DNA of 11,175 nucleotides from Bacteroidales bacterium. GTDB taxonomy: Bacteria; Bacteroidota; Bacteroidia; Bacteroidales; VadinHA17. The stretch is from contig JAFGXK010000029.1 in assembly GCA_016936695.1 (NCBI GenBank), positions 1 through 11,175 of the forward strand, read 5' to 3'. The notes beneath the pieces were generated by a model. The model worked only from the letters and a program-made list of their open reading frames with translations. It was not told the origin of the DNA and did no database searches. This document shows, in pieces, positions 1 to 6,677 of the stretch; the first letter of the stretch is position 1, and each line of letters opens with the position of its first letter. The translations under genes and the position numbers were made by a program.

Positions 1-75
1 AAGGTGAGCATTGAAGAAGGCAAGCTTGTTATGGAAGCAGGATCAGGGAATTATTTGTTCGGGATGGACGAATAA
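1..75 (+). CDS. C-terminal end of an unidentified protein (partial)
   Basis: The first reading frame is open from the window edge and ends at TAA 73-75, giving 24 residues that finish with GSGNYLFGMDE. A gene whose body lies to the left therefore stops here. The pattern of a short beta-strand followed by GSG-x-Y-x-F resembles the C-terminal end of some bacterial glycoside hydrolases, such as alpha-L-rhamnosidases, but 24 residues cannot settle the family. About 85 bases of non-coding DNA separate it from the next gene on the same strand. Confidence 0.5.
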   Translation, partial: KVSIEEGKLVMEAGSGNYLFGMDE

Positions 76-160
76 TATGCCCGTTCCCCCAACTGTATAT
101 TTATAAGTATTACACTCAAAACCTGCTTATAAGAAATTGGTTTTCTAAAAATATGTTTTT

Positions 161-589
161 GTGACACCCGAGGAATTAAAGGAAAGGATACCGGAAAGTG
201 AATTTGTTTTTATTGCTTCCCGAAGCGGCGGACCCGGCGGACAGAATGTAAATAAGGTCAATACCAAGATTGAGCTGCATTTTGCCATAGCCCTATCTGC
301 AGGTTTGGCGGAAGATGAAAAGGAACGTATTTTCCTTACTCTGAAGAACAGAATAAATGCAGCAGGTGAACTTATAGTCAGGTCGCAATCGGAAAGAACA
401 CAATTGGGTAACAAAAAGAAAGCGGTTGAAAGACTGCTGAATATACTTGCTTCAGGCTTGGAAGAAAAGCCTGAACGCAAGCCAACACATCCTTCAGCAA
501 GTTCCAGGAAGGAGCGGCTTGATGGAAAAAAGATCAGGGGAAGAATAAAGAAACTGAGGTCGGACGGCATTGATCCATCAGCCGATTGA
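161..589 (+). CDS. arfB: Alternative ribosome-rescue factor ArfB (peptidyl-tRNA hydrolase, YaeJ/ICT1 family)
   Basis: This codes for a small release-factor-like hydrolase that frees peptides from ribosomes stalled on mRNA without a stop codon. It carries the catalytic GGQ at residues 26-28 inside SRSGGPGGQNVNKVNTKIEL, the diagnostic domain-3 signature of class I release factors. It lacks the codon-recognition domains of RF1/RF2. The C-terminal third (about residues 100-135) is rich in Lys and Arg, which in this family inserts into the empty mRNA channel. The length of 142 residues is close to the roughly 140 of E. coli ArfB. The start is GTG 161: the frame is closed by TAA at 146-148, no in-frame ATG precedes the conserved part, and the ATG at 153 is out of frame and stops after three codons. 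There is no clear ribosome binding site. The gene stands alone between unrelated neighbours. Confidence 0.93.
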   Translation: MTPEELKERIPESEFVFIASRSGGPGGQNVNKVNTKIELHFAIALSAGLAEDEKERIFLTLKNRINAAGELIVRSQSERTQLGNKKKAVERLLNILASGLEEKPERKPTHPSASSRKERLDGKKIRGRIKKLRSDGIDPSAD

Positions 590-611
590 TCAAAATTATG
601 ACCTTTTTCAA

Positions 612-641
612 TTGGTTTTAGAAGGTGATTTTGTATATTTG
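612..641 (+). promoter_or_regulatory. Bacteroidota-type promoter upstream of the T9SS-secreted protein
   Basis: TATATTTG at 634-641 matches the Bacteroides -7 consensus TAnnTTTG exactly. A TTG at 612-614 lies 19 bases upstream, in the place expected for the -33 element. Initiation would fall near 648, giving a leader of roughly 78 bases before the ATG at 726. This is a sequence match only. Confidence 0.45.
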
Positions 642-725
642 ATCCCCTGTTAAAAAAATTGAGGGAGGTTTGCAGGACTTTTGCCTGTTTAGCCGCTTAC
701 CTTCATAAAGAGGTAGTTGCAGTCT

Positions 726-2342
726 ATGAAAAGAACTGTCGTCGTACTGTTGCTTTTGCGGATAACCATGGCACAATATGGTCAGATCATAATTGACCAT
801 AATTCGACGCTTTTGGGGGATATACCGGCGACATACATAAACCAGGCAAAGTCAACACTTCATATAGCATACGAGCACACTTCGCACGGAAGTCAGATAA
901 CGGATGGCATGACCGGCCTGTTCAACTGGAAAGGCTCCACCTATGCCTGGAACAACGGAGGAATGAACGGAGCTCTCGATATTCACGATAACGGCATCAC
1001 GGGAGGAACTGACCTTGGATCACCGGACTTTACTTCCTGGGCTGCTGCAACCAGAACCTACCTCGGGAATAGTGCCAACAGTAATGTAAATGTAGTTATG
1101 TGGGCCTGGTGCGGACAACTCAGCACCGCTACCGAAAATGACGTAAACACTTACCTTGCCCTGATGAGTTCCCTTGAAACTGATTTTCCCCGGGTGAAAT
1201 TCGTTTACATGACAGGACATCTCGACGGTACAGGAATAAGCGGTAATTTGCACAGAAGAAATGAACAGATAAGAAACTATTGCCGGACGAATAGTAAAAT
1301 TCTATATGATTTTGCCGATATCGAATCATATGACCCCGACAACAACTATTATCTCAACCGTTCTGCAAATGACAACTGCGATTACGACAGCAACAACGAC
1401 GGGTCGCTCGATCGGAACTGGGCAATCATATGGCAGAACAGCCACACACTTAATGTTGACTGGTATAATTGCACCTCTGCCCACTCCCAGCCTCTTAACG
1501 CAAACAGGAAGGCCTATGCTGCCTGGTGGCTTTGGGCCCGACTTGCGGGCTGGAACGGGTCCCCTCCTGCCATCCCGGTTTCATCCATTTCAGTTAGCGG
1601 CGCCGGAGGATCAACGGTCATATCGGTCAACAAAGGCACCCTCGAGCTAAGTGCTCAGGTACTGCCTTCGAATGCATCCAACAAATCGGTAATATGGTCA
1701 ATAGCAGGCGGTACAGGACAGGCAACAATCAGCCAGTCAGGCCTTGTTACTGCAATCACCGACGGAAAGGTCACTGCAGTGGCTTCTTCCACAGATGGAT
1801 CGGCTGTTAGCGGTATAATTGAGATAACAATAATAAACCAGATGATTCCCGTTTCAGGCATTATGATCGTGGCCGAAGAAGGGACGACAGTAATCTCCGC
1901 TGCAAAAGGAACACTGCAGCTTACAACGGAAATATTACCTGAACATGCAACCGATAAAAGTGTAGACTGGTCGGTAGAGAATGTTACCGGGAAGGCTGTC
2001 GTGAACGAATCGGGTCTGGTGACCGGAATCGAGGACGGAGTTGTGAAAATCGTTGCTTCGGCAAAAGATGGTTCAGGCGTCAGTAGTTCTCTCGAAATCA
2101 AAATAAATAAGAACAAACCCCTTATTGCAGTTGTGAATGACGGCCTGCTCCGCGTACCTCTCGAAGGGGATTACACAGGGCACAGATTAAGCCTTATTGA
2201 CATACGTGGAAGGCTGATTAAAGAACTTAGCGTTGAAGGCAACCTTTGTGAGTTCAATGTTTCATCACTTTCCTCCGGTATTTACATTGTTGCACTTTCA
2301 AGAGCCGGAATAGTTAACGTTACGAAGATTCTCATCCCCTGA
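726..2342 (+). CDS. Secreted multidomain protein: SGNH-like N-terminal domain, two Ig-like (Big_2) domains, T9SS sorting domain
   Basis: From ATG 726 the product is 538 residues. It opens with MKRT and a hydrophobic run ending in MAQ (residues 1-17), a short signal peptide. Residues about 20-280 form a domain I cannot name. It has SHGSQ (53-57), WCGQ (128-131), GHLDG (164-168) and AHS (252-254), whose order recalls the Ser, Gly/Asn and His blocks of SGNH/GDSL hydrolases. It also has four cysteines and a Ca-binding-like loop D221-x-N-x-D-G-x-x-D229. Two homologous Ig-like group 2 domains follow (about 284-370 and 374-461), each with KGTL, a W-S core strand, SGLVT and VAS. Residues about 465-538 form a type A T9SS sorting domain (LSLIDIRGRL, then SSGIYIVAL), so the protein should cross the outer membrane through the PorSS/type IX system. 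A TTG at 717 is in frame, but the ATG gives the better signal peptide. The AAAGAGG at 707-713 sits 12 bases upstream. An esterase or carbohydrate-esterase role is inference. Confidence 0.85.
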   Translation: MKRTVVVLLLLRITMAQYGQIIIDHNSTLLGDIPATYINQAKSTLHIAYEHTSHGSQITDGMTGLFNWKGSTYAWNNGGMNGALDIHDNGITGGTDLGSPDFTSWAAATRTYLGNSANSNVNVVMWAWCGQLSTATENDVNTYLALMSSLETDFPRVKFVYMTGHLDGTGISGNLHRRNEQIRNYCRTNSKILYDFADIESYDPDNNYYLNRSANDNCDYDSNNDGSLDRNWAIIWQNSHTLNVDWYNCTSAHSQPLNANRKAYAAWWLWARLAGWNGSPPAIPVSSISVSGAGGSTVISVNKGTLELSAQVLPSNASNKSVIWSIAGGTGQATISQSGLVTAITDGKVTAVASSTDGSAVSGIIEITIINQMIPVSGIMIVAEEGTTVISAAKGTLQLTTEILPEHATDKSVDWSVENVTGKAVVNESGLVTGIEDGVVKIVASAKDGSGVSSSLEIKINKNKPLIAVVNDGLLRVPLEGDYTGHRLSLIDIRGRLIKELSVEGNLCEFNVSSLSSGIYIVALSRAGIVNVTKILIP

Positions 2343-2351
2343 GAATTCCGG
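2305..2351 (+). terminator. Possible terminator hairpin at the end of the T9SS gene
   Basis: Two nested inverted repeats cover the stop codon. CCGGAA (2305-2310) pairs with TTCCGG (2346-2351). Inside it, ATTCTCA (2328-2334) pairs perfectly with TGAGAAT (2340-2346) around a TCCCC loop; the two stems share base 2346. No T-run follows, so this is not a classical intrinsic terminator. Confidence 0.25.
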
Positions 2352-2911
2352 AGAGGCTATCTTAAATTACTGTCTGTAGATATTTGCCCACAAATACCCG
2401 GCTTTTAACAGGTTTTTACATGATTCCGAAAAGATTTCCCGACTATTTACCTCGTATCAATAATTAATCCTGCAATAAGGCGTTATAGTGCAGATTTTTT
2501 TTGCTCCGCTTATACGAAATCAGGGCAGAAAAGAGGATTAAAATTCTGGCATGGAAATTGAATAATTGCAGTCTTAAAAACTAAAAAGGCTTTTGTGTAC
2601 ATCAGGGAGATTTGCCAAAAGAAAAGAATGGAAAAAAAAGTTGAAAATATCAGTCCGAAAATATACCTGAAATATGAAAAGCAACAACCTACATACAAAA
2701 GGCAACAAACAGAATAACAGTTATATAACGATACCAAATCCTGGCTTTTTCGGAAGTTTGTTGAAAACTGATTTTCACTGTTAATATTATTTTTTTACAG
2801 GTAGTACAATGTATTTACGGAATGTATATTTTTGGCGCAATTTATTTATAACTAAAAACCATTAAACTCTAGAAAACTTAAAGCATTTGATGAGATCCTT
2901 CATCGACAAAA
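2352..2911. other. AT-rich intergenic region upstream of the aminomutase operon
   Basis: About 560 bases with markedly lower GC than the flanking genes and many A and T runs. I see no convincing gene. The minus-strand frame at 2510-2737 is a Phe/Cys/Tyr-rich product of AT-rich DNA. No tRNA, IS end or CRISPR repeat is visible. A promoter candidate for the downstream operon lies near its right end. The length and composition would fit a regulatory region or a decayed gene, but I cannot show either. Confidence 0.5.
2827..2834 (+). promoter_or_regulatory. Candidate -7 element for the kamA operon
   Basis: TATTTTTG matches the Bacteroides -7 consensus TAnnTTTG and would start transcription about 70 bases before ATG 2912. 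No TTG or TTTG is present at the expected -33 position (around 2803-2808). It may therefore be weak or need an activator. Confidence 0.3.
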
Positions 2912-4153
2912 ATGAACGCTAACAAAAATGAGGTTGCAACTCTTCGCTGTGAGAGTCGCCTCGTGGGTAGCTCTTCTGAGGAAGAGCCTGGTGCGAAAAC
3001 CATGTTTTTTTCGCAAAACGGAATCCCAAACCTGTCAGTTAGCAACCGAAGTTCGGAATTTAGGCACCGTTACTTCCCCCTGACATCTATTGAATCGTGG
3101 AACGACTGGAAATGGCAGCTTCGCAATTCCTTTAACAGCATTGATGATCTGAAAAGGATAATGAAGCTTACAGAAAAGGAGATAATGGCTATCAATAATC
3201 TTAAAGGCCGGCTTCCCCTTAGGATAACCCCCTATTTCGCGTCTCTGATTTACAATACAAAGTCATCTCATCCGCTTCGCCGGAATGTGGTGCCTGTTGT
3301 AGAAGAATTGATCACCACCAGGAGTGAACAATCAGATCCCCTTCATGAAAAGGCTTTCTCTCCTGTAAAAGGAATTGTACACCGCTATCCCGACAGGGTT
3401 CTCTTTACTGTCACGCAGGTGTGCTCTAATTATTGCAGGTACTGTACCCGTTCTCATTCGGTGGGAAGGCTCGATAAACTGGGTAGACAGGATTATGAAA
3501 AAGCTTTCAGTTATATAGCAAACCATAAGGAAGTAAGGGACGTCCTCATTAGTGGCGGCGATCCCCTTACTCTAAATGATGAAACACTTGATTATATCCT
3601 GTCGAATATCCGAAAGATCGAACATGTTGAAATAATAAGGATAGGAACCAGAACACCTGTGGTTCTCCCGCAGAGAATTACCGACGGATTAATTAATGTT
3701 CTGAGGAAATACCATCCTCTCTTTCTTAGCCTCCATTTTTCACATCCTTCCGAGATTACGGAAGAGTGTGCAGCAGCTTGCAACAAGCTTGCCGACGGTG
3801 GTTTTCCTCTCGGAAGTCAGACCGTCCTTCTCAAAGGCATCAACGACAATGTGTCAATAATGAAGGAGCTAATGCATAAACTGCTCAAAATAAGGGTTAG
3901 ACCATATTATCTTTATCAGTGCGACCTGATTCCCGGATCCGGTCATTTCAGGACAACTGTGGCCAAAGGACTGGAGATCATTAAAGGTCTGAGAGGATAT
4001 ACAAGCGGTTATGCAGTTCCCACTTTTGTTATTGACGCTCCAGGCGGCGGCGGTAAAATACCCCTGCTTCCGGATTATGTTGTGGAACATAATGAAGAAC
4101 ACATAGTTCTGCGCAATTACAAGGGAGATATCTGTGAGTATCCCGAAAGATAG
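2912..4153 (+). CDS. kamA: Radical SAM lysine 2,3-aminomutase (KamA/AblA family)
   Basis: Lysine 2,3-aminomutase moves the alpha-amino group of L-lysine to C3, giving beta-lysine, using a [4Fe-4S] cluster, SAM and PLP. The 413-residue product has the cluster motif C171-x3-C175-x2-C178, followed by R180, which contacts the substrate carboxylate in the family. It also has SGGDPL (214-219), RTPVVLPQRIT (247-257), the QCD motif with D338, D375 in VIDAPGGGGK, and the PLP lysine K382. D338 and D375 align with the two aspartates that hold the lysine side-chain ammonium in the Clostridium subterminale enzyme (D293 and D330), so lysine is the likely substrate, not glutamate. The protein ends about 30 residues after K382, so the cysteine-rich zinc-binding tail is absent. 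The first 50 residues are not conserved; ATG 3002 (M31) is a credible alternative start. It is the first gene of a four-gene operon, 12 bases from the next gene. Confidence 0.93.
   Translation: MNANKNEVATLRCESRLVGSSSEEEPGAKTMFFSQNGIPNLSVSNRSSEFRHRYFPLTSIESWNDWKWQLRNSFNSIDDLKRIMKLTEKEIMAINNLKGRLPLRITPYFASLIYNTKSSHPLRRNVVPVVEELITTRSEQSDPLHEKAFSPVKGIVHRYPDRVLFTVTQVCSNYCRYCTRSHSVGRLDKLGRQDYEKAFSYIANHKEVRDVLISGGDPLTLNDETLDYILSNIRKIEHVEIIRIGTRTPVVLPQRITDGLINVLRKYHPLFLSLHFSHPSEITEECAAACNKLADGGFPLGSQTVLLKGINDNVSIMKELMHKLLKIRVRPYYLYQCDLIPGSGHFRTTVAKGLEIIKGLRGYTSGYAVPTFVIDAPGGGGKIPLLPDYVVEHNEEHIVLRNYKGDICEYPER
2930..3015 (+). promoter_or_regulatory. Three consecutive hairpins at the 5' end of kamA: possible structured leader RNA
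   Basis: Hairpin 1 has outer stem GAGG (2930-2933) with CCTC (2959-2962) and inner stem ACTCT (2939-2943) with AGAGT (2952-2956). Hairpin 2 is GCTCTTC (2970-2976) with GAAGAGC (2981-2987) around TGAG. Hairpin 3 is TGCGAAAA (2992-2999) with TTTTCGCA (3008-3015) around an 8-base loop that contains ATG 3002. A competing stem TGGT (2989-2992) with ACCA (2999-3002) overlaps hairpin 3. If translation starts at 2912 these are coding; if at 3002 they form a leader that could hide the start. I do not recognise a known riboswitch. Confidence 0.35.
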
Positions 4154-4165
4154 TAAAATCAGCTT

Positions 4166-5140
4166 ATGAAGATCGGATTGACTTACGACCTCAGGTCGTG
4201 GTATCTCGAACGTGGTTATTCCATGGAAGATACTGCTGAGTTTGACAAGCAGGATACAATTGATGCACTCGCGGCTGAAATCAGGCATATGGGATTTGAT
4301 ACGGAGCTGATTGGAAATTGTTTTCAGCTTATCGGTGCGCTTTCGGCCGGAAAGAATTGGGACCTCGTTTTTAATATTGCCGAAGGACTCTATGGTGACG
4401 GAAGAGAATCTGTGGTTCCTGCTATACTCGACCAGTATGGGATTCCCTATGTTTTCAGCGGACCTGTCGTTATGGGGATTTCGCTTAACAAACATCTTAC
4501 GAGGCTGATTGTTACTGAAGCAGGTGTTCCGGTCAGCCCGGGAATGCTGATATCAGATCCTGAGGATGCCGAAAAATGCAGCCTTCAGTATCCATTGTTC
4601 ATTAAGCCTGTTTCAGAAGGAACAGGGAAAGGAATAACAGAAGATAGCCTGGTCTTCACCGTAAACGAACTCCGGGAAAGAGCCGGGTATCTGTTGACGC
4701 GATACAACCAGCCGGCACTTGTCGAAGAATATCTTCCCGGACGAGAGTTTACGGTGGGTATTATTGGATCAGGAGATGATGCGGCGGCAATAGGAGGAAT
4801 GGAAATTGAATGCAGGGACAACCTGCCCTATTCGGTAGAGGTAAAGGAAAACTATCAGGCTTTCTGTAAATACCACCCAATAGCAGCCGAATTTGCGGAA
4901 GATTGTAATACTATTGCCCTGAAAGCCTGGAAAGCACTCGGAGGTGTTGATGCCGGGAGGGTTGACGTTAAGGCTGACAGGAATGGCCAAATTTGCTTTA
5001 TTGAAATAAATCCGCTGGCAGGGCTTAACCCGGTGCATTCTGATCTCCCGATTCTCGCAGACATGGCTGGTATTAAATATCAGGAACTTATTGAAAGGAT
5101 AGTTGAATCGGCTCTAAAACGATATCAGTTAACCAGATGA
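4166..5140 (+). CDS. ATP-grasp amino acid ligase, D-Ala-D-Ala-ligase-like (first of two)
   Basis: ATP-grasp enzymes of this superfamily activate a carboxylate as an acyl phosphate and join it to an amine. The 324-residue product has the ATP-grasp core: LFIKPVSEGTGKGI (144-157) for the nucleotide-binding lysine and glycine-rich loop, EEYLPGREFTVGI (187-199), and GRVDVKADRNG (264-274) followed by IEIN (279-282), whose E280 and N282 should hold Mg-ATP. It differs from true D-Ala-D-Ala ligase. The N-terminal GG-x-S-x-E-x-E substrate motif is replaced by TYDLRSWYLERGYS (6-19), and the substrate-end motif N-T-x-P-G-M is NPLAGL (282-287). The substrate is therefore probably another amino acid. FNIAEG (69-74) is a hallmark of this ligase subgroup. 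It lies 12 bases after kamA and overlaps the next gene by ATGA, so the genes should be cotranslated. A link to beta-lysine is inferred from this context. Confidence 0.85.
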   Translation: MKIGLTYDLRSWYLERGYSMEDTAEFDKQDTIDALAAEIRHMGFDTELIGNCFQLIGALSAGKNWDLVFNIAEGLYGDGRESVVPAILDQYGIPYVFSGPVVMGISLNKHLTRLIVTEAGVPVSPGMLISDPEDAEKCSLQYPLFIKPVSEGTGKGITEDSLVFTVNELRERAGYLLTRYNQPALVEEYLPGREFTVGIIGSGDDAAAIGGMEIECRDNLPYSVEVKENYQAFCKYHPIAAEFAEDCNTIALKAWKALGGVDAGRVDVKADRNGQICFIEINPLAGLNPVHSDLPILADMAGIKYQELIERIVESALKRYQLTR

Positions 5141-6105
5141 CAAAGAAAAAATGCTGCATTCTGTTTAATCAGCCCCTGGAGGGGGCTCTTGCCGACGAAC
5201 TGGATGTACTTGAACAGGTGGAATACATTGGTTATAACCTCGAAAAACTGGGCATCGTGGTTTACACAAGGGGAATTACATCCAACTTCATGAATGAAGT
5301 AGCGGAGATAGCTGCCGACAAGCCTGATTTTGTCTTCAACCTTGTGGAATCGATAAACAATAAGGGTGAGTTGTGCTATTTCGTTCCTGCCCTGCTCAAT
5401 ATGTATTCAATTCCTTATTCGGGGAATCCGCTTGAAGCATTATTCATAACCACCAGTAAAACTCTCACAGCCAAAATACTCCGCGAGCACAATCTAAGCA
5501 CACCTCTGACTTACGCACCTTCGCAGTCTAACCTGCTTAAGCCCGGTAACAAATACATTGTAAAACCTGTCTGGGAAGACGGTTCGCTCGGTATAACGGC
5601 TGACTCCGTTTTTACTTTCTCCCCTGATCAGGAAGAAAGGCTTAAAGGGCTTGATGACTCCCACTGGATCATACAGGATTATATCGACGGCCGTGAGTTC
5701 AACATAAGTGTCATTGCAAGCAGCTCAGGTCCTGAATTAATGCCGGCTGCTGAGATGGTTTTCCGTAATTTTGCCCCGGATATGCCCAGAATTGTGGATT
5801 TCAAGGCAAAATGGATTGAAGACAGCTTTGAATACGAAAATACTGTCAGGAATTTCACGGGAGACGAACTTAATCCTCTGCTTAATCAAAGGATTAGCGA
5901 GCTTACCCTTAAATGCTGGGAAGTTTTCGGACTCAAGGGCTATGCCCGGGTTGACATGAGGATTGATGCAGATGAAAATCCTTATGTGATCGAAGTGAAT
6001 GCCAATCCCTGCATGTCACCAGACAGCGGACTGATGGCTGCGACCAGGAAAGCCGGTATTCCTGTCACTGAAATTCTTGCAAGAATAATTGAAGATCTTA
6101 ACTAA
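5137..6105 (+). CDS. ATP-grasp amino acid ligase, D-Ala-D-Ala-ligase-like (second of two)
   Basis: A second, divergent ATP-grasp ligase of 322 residues. The core motifs are YIVKPVWEDGSLGI (140-153), IIQDYIDGREFNISV (178-192), the substrate-lid stretch DFKAKWIEDSFEYENT (221-236), and YARVDMRIDADENPY (269-283) followed by VIEVNANP (284-291), with E286 and N288 as Mg ligands. The N-terminus (CCILFNQP, then DVLEQVEYIGYNLEKLG) lacks the D-Ala-binding motif of Ddl. Its FNLVES (67-72) mirrors FNIAEG of the preceding ligase, so the two look like ancient paralogues with different specificities. Its start codon overlaps the stop of the upstream gene (ATGA, 5137-5140), and it ends 9 bases before the acetyltransferase. 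Two ligases in one operon suggest two amide bonds in one product, or a two-step condensation; this is inference. Confidence 0.85.
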   Translation: MTKKKCCILFNQPLEGALADELDVLEQVEYIGYNLEKLGIVVYTRGITSNFMNEVAEIAADKPDFVFNLVESINNKGELCYFVPALLNMYSIPYSGNPLEALFITTSKTLTAKILREHNLSTPLTYAPSQSNLLKPGNKYIVKPVWEDGSLGITADSVFTFSPDQEERLKGLDDSHWIIQDYIDGREFNISVIASSSGPELMPAAEMVFRNFAPDMPRIVDFKAKWIEDSFEYENTVRNFTGDELNPLLNQRISELTLKCWEVFGLKGYARVDMRIDADENPYVIEVNANPCMSPDSGLMAATRKAGIPVTEILARIIEDLN

Positions 6106-6114
6106 TAGCATTAT

Positions 6115-6594
6115 ATGGCACTGATTTCCAAAGGCATCGGACCGGATGACAAAAAGCGTATTGAAGAGATCCTGAAGTCGACCTCGTTCTTTTATGATTT
6201 CGAGATCGAAACAGCCCTTGAAATTGCAGATGAAACCCTAAATAAGGGATCTGAAGAGAGCGGTTATTTCTGGCTTAAGGCTTCTGACGAAAATGGTGTT
6301 ATTGCCTTTGCCAATTACGGGAAAAACTCCTTCTCCACCCATTCATGGGATCTCTACTGGATTGCCGTTCATCAGAATTCCCGGCATAATAAACTGGGCT
6401 CCAGGATGCTTCTGGATATCGAAAACGATGTTCGAAGCCACGGAGGGAAGATACTATGGATTGAAACATCGGGCCGGCCTCTCTATGCCCCCACCGAAGC
6501 ATTTTATCAGAGAAACGGTTACTCTCTTCAGGCGAGCCTTAAAGATTTTTATGGCCCCGGAGATCCGAAACAGATCTATTCCAAAGTACTCTGA
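6115..6594 (+). CDS. GNAT-family N-acetyltransferase
   Basis: The product has 159 residues, the usual size for a single GNAT domain that transfers an acyl group from CoA to an amine. The acetyl-CoA motif A region is LYWIAVHQNSRHNKLGSRML (80-99). Its pyrophosphate loop reads R90-H-N-K-L-G-S instead of the canonical (R/Q)-x-x-G-x-(G/A), so the first glycine is missing. Motif B is AFYQRNGY (129-136). The last gene of the operon, it starts 9 bases after the second ligase. Lysine aminomutase paired with an acetyltransferase (AblB) makes the osmolyte N-epsilon-acetyl-beta-lysine elsewhere. This protein is much shorter than AblB (about 270 residues by memory) and does not look orthologous, so the acceptor may be the amine of a beta-lysine-containing peptide. 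The acceptor is not shown by the sequence. Confidence 0.85.
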   Translation: MALISKGIGPDDKKRIEEILKSTSFFYDFEIETALEIADETLNKGSEESGYFWLKASDENGVIAFANYGKNSFSTHSWDLYWIAVHQNSRHNKLGSRMLLDIENDVRSHGGKILWIETSGRPLYAPTEAFYQRNGYSLQASLKDFYGPGDPKQIYSKVL

Positions 6595-6596
6595 AA

Positions 6597-6674
6597 AGCC
6601 ATTTTCCTGCAAAAGTGTATTAATATCTGACCTTTCTTGTTGCTGCCGTTTACTTTGCTTACAGGAAACAGGCT
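6597..6674. terminator. Inverted repeat between convergent genes (possible bidirectional terminator)
   Basis: AGCC (6597-6600), a 2-base bulge and TTTCCTG (6603-6609) pair with CAGGAAA (6662-6668), a 2-base bulge and GGCT (6671-6674). The 11 paired bases fill almost exactly the space between the stop of the acetyltransferase (6594) and the stop of the CYTH gene (6678, minus strand). The 52-base loop is long for an intrinsic terminator and there is no strong T-run, so the role is uncertain. Confidence 0.35.
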
Positions 6675-6677
6675 AAA

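Noticed and set aside
717..719. TTG as the start of the T9SS protein
   Set aside because: The ATG at 726 begins a standard MKRT signal peptide; the extra three residues add nothing.
1655..2116. 153-codon open frame on the minus strand
   Set aside because: Antisense shadow of the Ig-like repeat region, with a low-complexity Thr/Val/Ser translation.
2510..2737. 75-codon minus-strand frame in the AT-rich gap
   Set aside because: Composition (Phe, Cys, Tyr, Ile) is what AT-rich non-coding DNA yields; no start signal or motif supports it.
2912..3015. Lysine riboswitch upstream of the aminomutase
   Set aside because: The conserved L-box core sequences are not visible and the element is far shorter than a lysine aptamer.
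3869..4495. 208-codon open frame on the minus strand
   Set aside because: It lies antisense to the end of kamA and the start of the first ligase, both of which have clear family motifs; the translation has no recognisable domain.
4166..6105. Cell-wall D-Ala-D-Ala ligase pair
   Set aside because: Ddl-specific N-terminal and substrate motifs are missing, and there are no mur genes nearby.
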